Assembly: GCF_018139565.1 (NCBI RefSeq)
Contig: NZ_JAGSPK010000006.1
Location: 1 to 64,000, forward strand
Direction: 5' to 3'
Source: Cognatundibacterium rivi
Lineage (GTDB): Bacteria; Pseudomonadota; Gammaproteobacteria; Burkholderiales; Burkholderiaceae_D
DNA: 64,000 nucleotides
This document shows, in pieces, positions 15,973 to 25,218 of this stretch. A program made the position numbers and the translations under genes. The notes beneath the pieces were generated by a model that saw only the letters and a list, made by a program, of their open reading frames with translations, searched no databases and had not been told where the DNA came from. Each line of letters begins with the position of its first letter. The stretch's first letter is position 1.

Positions 15973-16566
15973 TCAGGCATGTGTGGCATCGGCCTCGACC
16001 CACTCAGCCAGCAGAGCCATTTGCTGTTCGCGTGAGCGCAGGGCGCCCACCCTCTCGTTCAGATTTATCTTAGTATCAGCTTTGAGGCGTGCTGGCGGAG
16101 GCATTCGTTCTAGCAGTGACTCCAGTGTATTGACATTCTTGATGGCTTGGAACATTTTAAGCTTGTTGATGAAAACCCACGAGAACTTTTTGTCTTGCAG
16201 TAACTCAATCACATTGTTCAGCGTTCCTGTACTCTTGGTATCCCAGATCATCAGACCGGAATCGGCCGCTTTCACCATGGCGATATCCTTGGCCGCAAAG
16301 TAGGCGCGCGATCCGGGCTTGTGATAGGTTGGCACGTTATTGATCATCCAGTTACCGACATTATTACGCGGCGTATCGCCTGCGCAGAATACGGTAACGC
16401 GCGAGTAATTTACGTCAACCAAAAATTCTTGGATGGAGGTATCCACGCCGTCGGCATCACCAACGATCACGTCAAAATTCTGATGCACGATGTTCATAAT
16501 TCGCTCTTGCACTTTGACATCAAGGTGTTTGATGGTGATGGAGCCAGCAATAAAAATAGTCGTCAT
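15973..16566 (-). CDS. SLOG-type nucleotide-binding protein
   Basis: A 197-residue protein whose N-terminal 120 residues look like a SLOG/Rossmann-like domain: IFIAGS at 4-9, IVGDADGVDTS at 34-44, VTVFCAG at 57-63 and STGTLNN at 112-118 form the expected nucleotide-binding loops. SLOG domains are found in DprA, LOG enzymes and in nucleotide-signal systems. The C-terminal 70 residues are helical and charged. It follows the phosphoribosyltransferase gene with a four-base gap, and its GGAGGT ribosome site overlaps that gene's 3' end, so the two are translated together. The ligand is unknown. Confidence 0.68.
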   Translation of the reverse strand: MTTIFIAGSITIKHLDVKVQERIMNIVHQNFDVIVGDADGVDTSIQEFLVDVNYSRVTVFCAGDTPRNNVGNWMINNVPTYHKPGSRAYFAAKDIAMVKAADSGLMIWDTKSTGTLNNVIELLQDKKFSWVFINKLKMFQAIKNVNTLESLLERMPPPARLKADTKINLNERVGALRSREQQMALLAEWVEADATHA

Positions 16567-16570
16567 GGGA

Positions 16571-17149
16571 TTACCTCCACGTCAGCGTTGCTACATAAAT
16601 TTCCCCTATTTTCTCATAAGTGCGCAGCACGCTACATGCTGCATCGAGCGAAGCACCGCTATGGTGCAGGTCATCGATCAGCAGCGCGTTCCAGCAGCCT
16701 TCGTTACGAATTAGGCGGTTCAGGGTGATCGCGTCTTTTAGTGCCGCGTCCTTCTCAGAGCGTAGACATAAATCTTTCAGTTTCGGGCCGCCTGGCGCTT
16801 TGGTCAGTAGTTCAAACACGGGCTTGTTGGTGAGTTGGCCTAAAGCGTTGGCGACTGCCGATACGGGCTGTTCCAAGCGGGCATTGCTCGCTGGCATGGG
16901 GACGATCATGCTAAATTGGGGCAGCAGCGGCACGATGCCGGAGAGAATCGCTTGTGCCAGAGGCAGAATATGTTTGCGCTGCTGCTTATATTTGAGTAGG
17001 TAGACAGCTTCCCCTGCTTCAGTGCGCTTAGTGTCCCACTGCATGTGGCCGAACTCATTCGAGCCTAAAGGCGTGCTATAGATTGTATGCTTGTCGAGAG
17101 CGTAGCCTTGGTTGAATTTGCCGTAAAGCTGTTTGATGTTGACCTTCAT
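16571..17149 (-). CDS. ComF-like phosphoribosyltransferase
   Basis: A 192-residue protein with a type I PRTase core: MIVPMPAS at 81-88 is the first core strand and ALLIDDLHHSGASL at 155-168 is the PRPP-binding signature. The approximately 70 residues before the core contain basic KYKQQRKH and no zinc ribbon, unlike full ComF. The substrate base cannot be predicted. It is the first gene of a two-gene unit with the SLOG protein. Such pairing suggests the PRTase makes or consumes a nucleotide that the SLOG partner senses or cleaves; that is inference. Confidence 0.75.
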   Translation of the reverse strand: MKVNIKQLYGKFNQGYALDKHTIYSTPLGSNEFGHMQWDTKRTEAGEAVYLLKYKQQRKHILPLAQAILSGIVPLLPQFSMIVPMPASNARLEQPVSAVANALGQLTNKPVFELLTKAPGGPKLKDLCLRSEKDAALKDAITLNRLIRNEGCWNALLIDDLHHSGASLDAACSVLRTYEKIGEIYVATLTWR

Positions 17150-17426
17150 AGATTCTCACTGAGTAGTTTCGGATATATCTGCTATGTACTCTCGCGAACC
17201 ATTATGTAATGGCTCACGTCATGCTTATTACATCATGAAGCCTTAGAAGAATTCGCCGATTGCTTTTCGATTGATCATGCCTTTGCGCTCGTCTACTTAT
17301 GGGTGTCGCGAAATTTCATAGCTGTTGGTGGGTATCATTTATTGTGAGATCTTCAAGGATGATAACTGTCAGACTCCGTCGCAGGGGGGATTTCACAGAC
17401 ATCACTGATATCTACCGTGTCAGCGA

Positions 17427-18500
17427 CTACGTTCTGACAACAAAACGGATGATGCCGTCATCGCCCGTTTGTCGCTGCAAGACGCCGTCAAACCATAATT
17501 TGTGCAGATGCGCGAGTGCTTCGCCGATGGCAAATGTCAGCTGGTGGGCATCGAGCGGGCGGCGGAACATCAGTGGCACGATGTCACAGGCTGATTGCGG
17601 CGTCGTACAAGCTGCAACGACCTCGGCCAGACGTTCGGCGTGATGTTCTTCTAATTGCGTGATGCGCGTATGCAGCCCTTTGAACGGCTTACCATGCGAA
17701 GGCAGAATCAGCACATCTTCAGGCAACGGCAGATATTTTTTGAGGGAGCCGAGATACTGCTGCACCGGATTGGCTTCTGGTTCTATCGCAAAGACAGACA
17801 CATTCGTGGAAATGCGCGGCAACAGCATATCGCCGGAAATCAGAATATTCAGGTCGGCACAATACAATGAGGCGTGTTCTGGTGAGTGACCAAAACCGGT
17901 GATGATTTGCCAGCGCCGCTGATGAATCGTCAGGTCGATGCCTTCTTGCATGCGGCGATACGAAGTCGGCACCGTCGGCACCATACGGCTGTAGTGGCTT
18001 TTTCTTTCCTGTATCTGTTCTTGCATCGCCGGGTCCAGCCCATGTTTGCGGAAATGCGGAAACATTGCGGTGCCGTCCGCACCCGGTAAGCCGGCCGACA
18101 TCATGCGGGCAAAGCCATATTCGCCTGCGGTCATCCACAGCGGCACGTTCCACAAGGTGCACAACCAGTCTGCCAGACCGATATGATCAGGATGGCAATG
18201 GGTGGCAATCACCCGCACCACAGGCAAGCCGCGCAGATGATTGTGCAGATCACCGAACAACACTTCCCAGGCGTCCCGCGTGGCGTCGCTGGCGATGCCG
18301 CAATCGACCACCGTCCAGCCATGCACCCGCCCCTGCGCGGTCTCGACTTCATCTTCCAGCAGCCACAGATTGATGTGGTTCAGTGCAAACGGCAGGCCCA
18401 TCCGTATCCATAAAACGCCGGGCGCTATTTCCACAGTCTTGCCAGATTCCGGCAGGGTTGCGCCAAACGGATAATCGAGTTGTTGTTCCAGGTGATTCAT
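17427..18500 (-). CDS. MBL-fold metallo-hydrolase
   Basis: A 357-residue metallo-beta-lactamase-fold hydrolase. The metal motif THCHPDHIG is at 100-108, preceded by the strand TVVDCGI, and later histidines lie in TGFGHSPEHASLY and LPSHGKPFKG. It has a C-terminal winged-helix-like extension (HAERLAEV to HLHKLWFDG), as in the YflN/LACTB2 group. It is transcribed divergently from liuR, and the intergenic region contains a LiuR-type palindrome, so it may belong to the same regulon. The substrate is unknown; a thioester or lactone is plausible given the neighbours. Confidence 0.83.
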   Translation of the reverse strand: MNHLEQQLDYPFGATLPESGKTVEIAPGVLWIRMGLPFALNHINLWLLEDEVETAQGRVHGWTVVDCGIASDATRDAWEVLFGDLHNHLRGLPVVRVIATHCHPDHIGLADWLCTLWNVPLWMTAGEYGFARMMSAGLPGADGTAMFPHFRKHGLDPAMQEQIQERKSHYSRMVPTVPTSYRRMQEGIDLTIHQRRWQIITGFGHSPEHASLYCADLNILISGDMLLPRISTNVSVFAIEPEANPVQQYLGSLKKYLPLPEDVLILPSHGKPFKGLHTRITQLEEHHAERLAEVVAACTTPQSACDIVPLMFRRPLDAHQLTFAIGEALAHLHKLWFDGVLQRQTGDDGIIRFVVRT

Positions 18501-18564
18501 TGTTGTCTCTTCTGTTTTTGGTACGTACGTTGCAGCCGGAATAGCCTACAATGCGTTTTTATTC

Positions 18565-18584
18565 AATTGACGTTAACGTCAATT
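18565..18584. promoter_or_regulatory. LiuR-type operator 1
   Basis: A perfect 20-base palindrome, AATTGACGTTAACGTCAATT, lies between the divergent MBL-hydrolase and liuR genes. It shares the TTGACGTT half-site with the larger palindrome at 19056-19091. TTAACG at 18573-18578 and TGTAAT at 18598-18603 could be promoter elements with a 19-base spacer. It probably serves autoregulation of liuR and perhaps control of the divergent gene. Confidence 0.75.
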
Positions 18585-18631
18585 CGATTCCAGCGATTGT
18601 AATCAGAAAAACGATTTTGTGTACTAAAACT

Positions 18632-19033
18632 ATGGCCACCTACACCATTACCGACTTAGCCCGCGAATTTGATATCACGCCACGAGCGATACGTTTTTAC
18701 GAGGATCAGGGCTTGTTAAGCCCGACCCGCGAAGGTCCCAGCGGCCGCAATCGCGTCTATACCGCACGCGAACGCACACAACTGAAGCTGACCCTGCGCG
18801 GTAAGCGTCTGGGTCTGAGTCTGTCGGATATCAAGAGCCTGGTCGATATGTACCGCTCACCAAAAGATACCGAAGCGCAATTGCAGAGCTTTCTGGTGGT
18901 GCTGGCGCGGCACCGTGCTTCACTTGAGCAGCAGCGCGAGGATATTGAAGTCATGCTGGCAGAGATCAGCGCACATGAAGATAAAAGCCGCCGTTTGCTG
19001 GCTTTACATACGAAAGCGGGTCAGACCGCGTAG
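18632..19033 (+). CDS. liuR: MerR-family regulator of leucine degradation, LiuR
   Basis: A 133-residue MerR-type regulator: winged helix-turn-helix TITDLAREFDITPRAIRFYEDQGLL (given here in parts: TITDLAREFD, then ITPRAIRFYE) at about 5-30, the GRNRVYT wing near 42-48, and a coiled-coil dimerisation helix to the C-terminus without a metal-binding Cys pattern. This matches LiuR regulators that repress branched-chain amino-acid degradation genes. The ATG at 18632 is preferred to one 81 bases upstream because the helix-turn-helix starts five residues later and the palindromic operator would otherwise be inside the gene. Palindromes lie on both sides of the gene. Confidence 0.87.
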   Translation: MATYTITDLAREFDITPRAIRFYEDQGLLSPTREGPSGRNRVYTARERTQLKLTLRGKRLGLSLSDIKSLVDMYRSPKDTEAQLQSFLVVLARHRASLEQQREDIEVMLAEISAHEDKSRRLLALHTKAGQTA

Positions 19034-19055
19034 AAATACCAGTCGGCACAAAACC

Positions 19056-19097
19056 CGACTAATTGACGTTTACGTAAACGTCAATTAGTCGTATTAT
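19056..19097 (+). promoter_or_regulatory. LiuR-type operator 2 and liu promoter
   Basis: Positions 19056-19091 form a perfect 36-base palindrome; its core holds two overlapping TTGACGTTTACG-type half-sites. TTTACG at 19069-19074 and TATTAT at 19092-19097 have a 17-base spacer, so the regulator would cover the -35 region of the thioesterase/liuA promoter. Confidence 0.75.
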
Positions 19098-19144
19098 TTC
19101 CTACGCTCAGATTTTGCTCAGCTTTGTATTCCCGGGGAGACTTT

Positions 19145-19603
19145 ATGTATCAAGACGCCACATCCGCAGTACCCGCCGCGCTTGATCACACGCTGGCGCT
19201 GACCTTGCTGCAGAGCTTCAACGGGCAAGGTGCATTGATGGCGTGGAATGCGAAACTGACCGGGATGACGCCCGGCACCTGTGAGATCAGCTTGCCGTAC
19301 AGCGATGCTGTCAGCCAGCAACATGGCTATTTTCATGGTGGTGTGATTGGTACGCTGGCTGATGCTGCCGGTGGCTATGCAGCAAATACATTATTGATAC
19401 CAGTAAGTGAGTGCTTAACTGCTGAATATAAAATTAATATTGTGGCACCCGGCATAGGCGATACCCTGATCGCCCGTGGCAAGGTCTTGAAATCAGGAAA
19501 AACCCTGGTCGTTTCAAGCGCCGAGGTGTTTGTTGTGAATCAGGGGCAGGAAAAATTATGCGCGATCATGCAACAGACGCTGTTTGTGATCGCAAAAAAA
19601 TAA
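19145..19603 (+). CDS. PaaI-family hotdog-fold thioesterase
   Basis: A 152-residue acyl-CoA thioesterase of the PaaI group. The signature QQHGYFHGGVIGTLADAA (residues about 58-75) contains the catalytic HGG and the following Asp; TAEYKINIVAPG follows on the next strand. It would hydrolyse acyl- or aryl-CoA esters in the cytoplasm. GGGGAGA precedes the ATG at 19145. It is the first gene behind LiuR operator 2, about 150 bases before liuA, so it probably clears CoA intermediates of branched-chain degradation. Confidence 0.85.
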   Translation: MYQDATSAVPAALDHTLALTLLQSFNGQGALMAWNAKLTGMTPGTCEISLPYSDAVSQQHGYFHGGVIGTLADAAGGYAANTLLIPVSECLTAEYKINIVAPGIGDTLIARGKVLKSGKTLVVSSAEVFVVNQGQEKLCAIMQQTLFVIAKK

Positions 19604-19754
19604 CTGACGGTCAGGTGTGACGGTCAATGTAGTCGCAGCAAAAAATAACAGAAGGGATGCAAACCCGTTTTCGCAAGGCTATCGCTGTGAAATCGGGATT
19701 GTGCCACTCTGATGAATAAAAACGATTCTGTTCCATCATTACTGTGAGGATGAC

Positions 19755-20939
19755 ATGCTCCATTTACCTGGTTTAACTTTCGATCATGGCGACGATATCG
19801 CCGCTTTGCGTGAAGCCGTTCAACAATTTGCTGCAGCCGAAATCGCACCGCGTGCAGCGGAAATCGACCGCAACGATCAGTTCCCTATGGATCTGTGGCG
19901 CAAAATGGGCGACCTTGGCATTCTGGGCGTGACTGTCAGCGAAGAATACGGCGGCGCCAACATGGGCTATCTGGCCCACATCATTGCGATGGAAGAAATC
20001 TCGCGCGCATCTGCCTCAGTTGGTCTGTCCTACGGCGCTCACTCCAATCTGTGCGTGAACCAGATCAAACGCAACGGTACCGAAGAGCAAAAACAAAAAT
20101 ACCTGCCGAAACTGATTTCCGGTGAACACATCGGTGCGCTCGCTATGTCCGAGCCGAATGCCGGTTCAGACGTCGTCAGCATGAAGCTGCGCGCTGATTT
20201 CAAAGGTGACCGCTGGGTGCTGAACGGCACCAAAATGTGGATCACCAATGGTCCTGATGCTGATGTGCTGGTGGTGTATGCCAAAAATGATATGGAAGCG
20301 GGCCCGCGCGGTATGACTGCTTTCCTGATTGAAAAAGGATACAAAGGTTTCAGCATTGCGCAAAAACTCGACAAGCTCGGCATGCGCGGTTCGCATACGG
20401 GCGAACTGGTGTTTGAAGATTGCGAAGTGCCCGCAGAAAACGTCCTGGGCGGCCTTGGCAAAGGCGTGAATGTGCTGATGTCCGGCCTTGATTTCGAGCG
20501 CACTGTTTTGTCCGGCGGCCCGCTGGGTATTATGCAGGCGTGTATGGATGTTGTCGTGCCATATGTGCATGACCGCAAACAATTCGGTCAGCCGATTGGT
20601 GAATTCCAACTGATGCAGGGCAAGCTGGCGGATATGTATTCAACCATGATGGCCTGTAAAGCCTATGTGTACGCGGTGGGTCAGGCGTGCGACCGTGCCA
20701 CCAATCCAGAACAAGTCCGCGCTTTGCGTAAAGATGCCGCGGGCGCGATTTTGTACTCGGCAGAAAAAGCCACCTGGATGGCGGGCGAAGCGATACAAAC
20801 GCTGGGCGGCAATGGTTATATCAACGAATACCCGGTCGGTCGCCTGTGGCGCGACGCCAAGTTGTACGAAATCGGCGCCGGTACCAGCGAAATCCGCCGT
20901 ATGCTGATAGGCCGCGAGCTGTTTGCGGAAACAAAGTAA
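19755..20939 (+). CDS. liuA: Isovaleryl-CoA dehydrogenase
   Basis: A 394-residue flavoprotein acyl-CoA dehydrogenase. It oxidises isovaleryl-CoA to 3-methylcrotonyl-CoA, passing electrons to ETF. Family signatures are [51 protein letters not shown] and the C-terminal [18 protein letters not shown]. The glutamate in YEIGAG and the context [14 protein letters not shown] fit isovaleryl-CoA dehydrogenases rather than butyryl-CoA enzymes. The neighbours liuR, liuB, liuC, liuD and liuE support the assignment. The ATG has GAGGATG just upstream. Confidence 0.93.
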   Translation: MLHLPGLTFDHGDDIAALREAVQQFAAAEIAPRAAEIDRNDQFPMDLWRKMGDLGILGVTVSEEYGGANMGYLAHIIAMEEISRASASVGLSYGAHSNLCVNQIKRNGTEEQKQKYLPKLISGEHIGALAMSEPNAGSDVVSMKLRADFKGDRWVLNGTKMWITNGPDADVLVVYAKNDMEAGPRGMTAFLIEKGYKGFSIAQKLDKLGMRGSHTGELVFEDCEVPAENVLGGLGKGVNVLMSGLDFERTVLSGGPLGIMQACMDVVVPYVHDRKQFGQPIGEFQLMQGKLADMYSTMMACKAYVYAVGQACDRATNPEQVRALRKDAAGAILYSAEKATWMAGEAIQTLGGNGYINEYPVGRLWRDAKLYEIGAGTSEIRRMLIGRELFAETK

Positions 20940-21000
20940 ACGGTATTTGTTGTACTGATGCGCTATCCGTTCAGATCTTAATCCATGCTTATACTGAACG

Positions 21001-21018
21001 GACTGCGCATACGCAGTC
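21001..21018 (+). other. short perfect hairpin
   Basis: GACTGCG and CGCAGTC pair around CATA, 62 bases after the liuA stop and just before the dehydratase start. A short T-rich stretch (TATTTT) follows, so it could attenuate readthrough, but it is weaker than a standard terminator. Confidence 0.4.
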
Positions 21019-21031
21019 ACTATTTTCAGCC

Positions 21032-21961
21032 ATGACCCAATTACACATCACGACACCGGTGCTCGCGCATCGCCCGCTTTCCGCCCGGCTGCATAAATCA
21101 GTCTGGCTGAAGATGGATAATTTGCAGCCCTCGGGTTCGTTCAAATTGCGTGGCATCGGTCTGATGTGTCAACGCGCTGCCGCGCAGGGGGCGCAACATT
21201 TTGTCTGCCCTTCAGGCGGCAATGCGGGTTTTGCCGCTGCGGTCGCGGGTGTGGCGCTGGGTCTTCCGACCACGATTTTTGTTCCTGAAACCACCGCCGA
21301 AAGTGTACGCGCCGAGATACGCGCGATCGGTGCAACCGTGATTGTCACCGGTAAAGTGTGGGACGAAACCAACCAGGCGGCTTTGCAATCCTGTGAACAG
21401 CCGGGCGCGGTGTATATCCCGCCATTCGACCATCCTGATATCTGGAATGGTAATGCGACCCTGATCGACGAGGTCGCCGGTAAGCTCGATTTTGATGTCG
21501 TGCTGTGCTCAGTCGGTGGCGGTGGTTTGTTAAGCGGCATTGTGCAGGGCTTGCACCGCAATGGTCTGGCGCATATTCCTGTGATTGCGGTGGAAACCGA
21601 AGGCGCGGCATCCTTACATGCATCGGTACAAGCGGGTGAACTGGTGACATTGCCTGCGATTACATCGATCGCCACCACATTAGGTGCTCGTCGGGTGGCG
21701 CAACAAGCGTTCGATTGGACGCAGAAACATGCGATTCATAGTGTTACCGTCAGCGATGCACAAGCAGTTGCCGCCTGCCTCGCGTTCGCGGATGATATGC
21801 GCACACTGGTGGAACCCGCTTGCGGTGCCACACTGGCGGTGGCGTACCAGAATCTGCCTGTATTAAAAGAATTTAAGCGTCCCTTGATCGTGGTATGCGG
21901 TGGTATCGCTGTTGATATGGTAAAACTAGAGGCTTGGAAAACCCAGTTCAACCTGCCCTGA
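21032..21961 (+). CDS. PLP-dependent serine/threonine dehydratase-like protein
   Basis: A 309-residue fold-type II PLP enzyme. The Schiff-base lysine is Lys38 in SGSFKLRG, the cofactor-phosphate loop is VGGGGLLSG near 165-173, and SGGNAGFAAA is the substrate loop. Its size and PSGGNAG motif resemble catabolic serine/threonine dehydratases of the eukaryotic SDS type rather than IlvA, and there is no ACT regulatory domain. It would convert serine or threonine to pyruvate or 2-oxobutyrate. The start at 21032 fits the family N-terminus though the ribosome site is poor. aceK follows nine bases after the stop. Confidence 0.82.
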   Translation: MTQLHITTPVLAHRPLSARLHKSVWLKMDNLQPSGSFKLRGIGLMCQRAAAQGAQHFVCPSGGNAGFAAAVAGVALGLPTTIFVPETTAESVRAEIRAIGATVIVTGKVWDETNQAALQSCEQPGAVYIPPFDHPDIWNGNATLIDEVAGKLDFDVVLCSVGGGGLLSGIVQGLHRNGLAHIPVIAVETEGAASLHASVQAGELVTLPAITSIATTLGARRVAQQAFDWTQKHAIHSVTVSDAQAVAACLAFADDMRTLVEPACGATLAVAYQNLPVLKEFKRPLIVVCGGIAVDMVKLEAWKTQFNLP

Positions 21962-21970
21962 GCCATCGCC

Positions 21971-23755
21971 ATGCCAAACACACATTTTCCTAAGTTACTG
22001 TCGTCCCAGATCGCGTTTGATATCGCGCGTACGATATTGGATGGCTTTGACAAGCATTACCATTTATTCCGTATCAGCAGTCAGCAGGCAAAGCAGTTTT
22101 TTGAGACGGGTGACTGGAAAGCCGCGCAAATCGCGGCACGCGAGCGTATTCAGTTTTACGACACGCGTGTGCGGGAATGCGTGCGTACGCTGGAAGATGA
22201 CTACGACGAAAATGATCTGACCGACGAGGTCTGGCGCGAAGTCAAACTGCATTACATGGGTTTGCTGATCGACCATTTACGTCCGGAACTGGCTGAGACT
22301 TTTTTCAACACCGTCTGCACAAAATTACTTAACAGAAATTATTTCCATAATGATTTCATTTTCGTGCGTCCGGCAACTTCAACAGAATACATAGAACGTG
22401 ATGACACGCCGCCAACTTATCGCGTGTATTACCCGGCAACTGACGGTCTGAATTACACGATCAAACGCATCGTCACGAATTTTCAGCTCAATACGCCTTT
22501 TGAAGATCTGGATCGCGATGTCGCCGTCGTCGAGGCGCGTTTGCGCGAGCATTTCGGGCGTGAAAAGTTGGAACCGAATCATCAGATTCAGGTGTTAGCG
22601 AATTTGTTTTACCGGAATAAATCTGCCTACATCATCGGTAAAGGAATTAACGGTAATCGTGAATATCCGTTTGTCATTCCGCTGATGCATAAACGGAAGA
22701 ACGAGCTGGTGCTTGATACGATCTTGTTTGATGTGATGCAGATTACCGTGCTGTTTTCATTCACCCGTGCGTATTTCATGGTCGATATGGAAGTACCATC
22801 GGCCTATGTGCAATTCATCCGCAGCATTTTGCCGAAAAAACCGCGTAGCGAAATTTATACGATGATCGGTTTGCAGAAACATGGCAAAAACCTGTTCTAT
22901 CGCGATTTTTTGCATCATCTGAAATACTCGTCGGATCGCATCGAAGCCGCACCCGGTATTCGCGGGCTCGTTATGCTGGTGTTCGCACTGCCTTCTTTTC
23001 CGTATGTGTTCAAGCTGATCAAAGACAGTTTTCCGCCACCGAAAGAAACCACCCGGGCGCTGATTAAAGAAAAATATCTGCTGGTGAAAAACCATGATCG
23101 CGTCGGTCGCATGGCCGACACGCTGGAATATTCGGATGTCGCTTTTCCGCGTTCACGGTTTTCTGAAGAATTGCTCGAAGAAATCCGCCAATACGCACCG
23201 TCTATGCTGGAAGTGAATGACGAAGAAGTCGTCATCAAACATCTGTACATAGAACGCCGCATGACACCGCTGAACATCTGGCTGACGGAAGCCGAACAGC
23301 GTGGCGATATGCAGGCCATGGAACAGGGTGTGCTGGAATATGGCAATGCGATTAAGGATTTGGTCTCGGCGAATATTTTCCCAGGCGACATGTTGTATAA
23401 AAACTTTGGCGTGACACGTCATGGTCGTGTCGTTTTTTATGACTACGATGAAATTGAGTACATCACCGATTGCACATTCCGCAAGATACCTTTGCCGCGT
23501 AATGAAGAAGACGAGATGTCTGCCGAACCCTGGTATCCGATCGCAAAGAACGATGTATTCCCTGAGCAGTTCGGCACCTTCCTGCTCGGAAATCAGAAAG
23601 TGAAAGAATTTTTTATGAAGCACCATGCTGATCTGCTGACTGCCGAATACTGGCAGGGGCGCAAGCTGCGCATTGTGGAAGGCAAGGTGGATGATGTCTT
23701 CCCTTATCCGCAGGACGTCAGGTTTATCAATAAAGAGTTAGCACAGCAAAAATAA
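21971..23755 (+). CDS. aceK: Isocitrate dehydrogenase kinase/phosphatase
   Basis: The 594-residue bifunctional enzyme phosphorylates and dephosphorylates isocitrate dehydrogenase, steering carbon between the TCA cycle and the glyoxylate shunt. The opening [20 protein letters not shown], the regulatory N-terminal half and the kinase-like C-terminal half with [12 protein letters not shown] are characteristic, and the length is normal. In many Burkholderiales aceK stands near acyl-CoA degradation genes, as here, rather than in an aceBAK operon. It lies nine bases behind the dehydratase gene. Confidence 0.95.
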   Translation: MPNTHFPKLLSSQIAFDIARTILDGFDKHYHLFRISSQQAKQFFETGDWKAAQIAARERIQFYDTRVRECVRTLEDDYDENDLTDEVWREVKLHYMGLLIDHLRPELAETFFNTVCTKLLNRNYFHNDFIFVRPATSTEYIERDDTPPTYRVYYPATDGLNYTIKRIVTNFQLNTPFEDLDRDVAVVEARLREHFGREKLEPNHQIQVLANLFYRNKSAYIIGKGINGNREYPFVIPLMHKRKNELVLDTILFDVMQITVLFSFTRAYFMVDMEVPSAYVQFIRSILPKKPRSEIYTMIGLQKHGKNLFYRDFLHHLKYSSDRIEAAPGIRGLVMLVFALPSFPYVFKLIKDSFPPPKETTRALIKEKYLLVKNHDRVGRMADTLEYSDVAFPRSRFSEELLEEIRQYAPSMLEVNDEEVVIKHLYIERRMTPLNIWLTEAEQRGDMQAMEQGVLEYGNAIKDLVSANIFPGDMLYKNFGVTRHGRVVFYDYDEIEYITDCTFRKIPLPRNEEDEMSAEPWYPIAKNDVFPEQFGTFLLGNQKVKEFFMKHHADLLTAEYWQGRKLRIVEGKVDDVFPYPQDVRFINKELAQQK

Positions 23756-23864
23756 TTTTTTATGTCTTATAAGTATCAACAGTCTTAATCGCGCTTGCAG
23801 ATGTTTTCAGAGAAAAGCAGACAAGCAGAAATTTTGTATCACCTCACATTCAATGGAGAAAAAC

Positions 23865-25046
23865 ATGACAGACCCTATCGTAATCGTTGGCGCAGCCCGT
23901 ACCCCTATGGGTGCATTTCAGAGCGATTTCGCTTCACTGACGGCAAGTCAGCTCGGTGCTGTGGCAATCAAGGCCGCGGTTGAACGCGCTGGCGTCAAGC
24001 CGGAATTGGTGGAAGAAGTCCTGTTTGGTAACTGCCTGATGGCCGGTCAGGGTCAGGCACCTGCGCGTCAGGCTTTGCTGGCGGCAGGTTTGCCGATGTC
24101 CACTGGTGCAGTGACCTTGTCCAAGATGTGCGGTTCTGCAATGAAGGCAACGATGATGGCGTTTGACTCCATCAGCGCAGGCAGCAATGACGTCATGGTG
24201 ACAGGTGGTATGGAATCCATGACCAACGCACCCTACATTATTCCTAAAGCGCGTGGCGGTTATCGTATCGGCCACGGCATGATTTACGATCACATGATGC
24301 TCGACGGTCTGGAAGATGCGTATGACAAAGGTCGCTCCATGGGTACTTTTGCTGAAGATTGTTCCGCCAAATACCAGTTCAGCCGCGAAGATCAGGACGC
24401 ATTCGCGATTGCTTCAGTTAAGCGTGCTCAAGCAGCAACTGCAGACGGTTCGTTCGCGTGGGAAATCGCACCGGTTACCGTTTCCGGTCGCGGTGGTGAC
24501 GTTGTGATCGATAAAGACGAAGGCCCGCTGAAAGCCAAGCTCGACAAAATCCCGGCGTTGAAACCCGCCTTCAAAAAAGACGGCACGATCACTGCTGCAT
24601 CTTCCTCTTCCATTAACGATGGCGCGGCGGCACTGGTGCTGATGCGCGAGTCCAAAGCCAAAGAACTCGGCCTGACACCGATCGCAAAAATCGTTGCTCA
24701 CGCTTCGCATGCACAGGAACCGGGCTGGTTCACCACAGCGCCGATCGGTGCGATACAAAAGCTGTACAAAAAAACCGGCTGGACAACGGCAGATGTCGAT
24801 CTGTTTGAAATCAACGAAGCGTTCGCTGCCGTACCGATGGCGGCAATGAAAGACCTCGGCATCTCACACGACAAAGTCAATGTCCACGGTGGTGCCTGCG
24901 CACTCGGCCATCCTATCGGCGCATCCGGTGCACGTATCATCATCACGCTGATTGGTGCGTTGAAAAAACAAGGTAAGAAGCGCGGTGTGGCTTCCTTGTG
25001 TATTGGTGGTGGTGAAGGCACAGCAATGGCCATCGAAATTATCTAG
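23865..25046 (+). CDS. Acetyl-CoA C-acyltransferase (thiolase)
   Basis: A 393-residue thiolase. The acylated cysteine is Cys89 in LSKMCGSAMKA, the second active-site loops are NEAFAAVP and GGACALGHPIGASGARI, and the final CIGGGEG is conserved. In this locus it would condense or cleave acetoacetyl-CoA formed from leucine degradation, giving acetyl-CoA. The ATG at 23865 follows GGAGAAAA; an in-frame ATG 12 bases earlier overlaps that ribosome site. A long palindromic element begins on the last base of its stop codon. Confidence 0.93.
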   Translation: MTDPIVIVGAARTPMGAFQSDFASLTASQLGAVAIKAAVERAGVKPELVEEVLFGNCLMAGQGQAPARQALLAAGLPMSTGAVTLSKMCGSAMKATMMAFDSISAGSNDVMVTGGMESMTNAPYIIPKARGGYRIGHGMIYDHMMLDGLEDAYDKGRSMGTFAEDCSAKYQFSREDQDAFAIASVKRAQAATADGSFAWEIAPVTVSGRGGDVVIDKDEGPLKAKLDKIPALKPAFKKDGTITAASSSSINDGAAALVLMRESKAKELGLTPIAKIVAHASHAQEPGWFTTAPIGAIQKLYKKTGWTTADVDLFEINEAFAAVPMAAMKDLGISHDKVNVHGGACALGHPIGASGARIIITLIGALKKQGKKRGVASLCIGGGEGTAMAIEII

Positions 25047-25164
25047 TGCGCTTCGTTCATCCAGAAAGCGGGCGCATAGCGGCGTTGCAAAGCCTCGCAA
25101 TACCGACGTATTGCTGCGTTTTGCGCCTTGCTCTGCATCCCGCTGTCTGAATGAACTCGCGCAC
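25046..25164. repeat. 119-base imperfect palindromic element
   Basis: The left arm (from GTGCGC at 25046) and the right arm (to GCGCAC at 25164) are imperfect reverse complements along their full length, meeting at GCAATAC-CGAC-GTATTGC around 25105. The arms pair over nearly 57 bases with scattered mismatches. It resembles enterobacterial ERIC or other palindromic intergenic repeats. It starts exactly at the thiolase stop codon and ends 55 bases before the next gene, so it would fold in the transcript. Confidence 0.7.
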
Positions 25165-25218
25165 GGGAACAGTGGAATTTTTACCGCCGTCCATGTGATT
25201 TGAAAATTGAGGAAAACC

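Noticed and set aside
17150-17426. Additional gene between the PRTase and MBL genes
   Set aside because: Short frames only; a small CCATTA/TAATGG dyad near 17200 is the only visible feature and is too weak to list.
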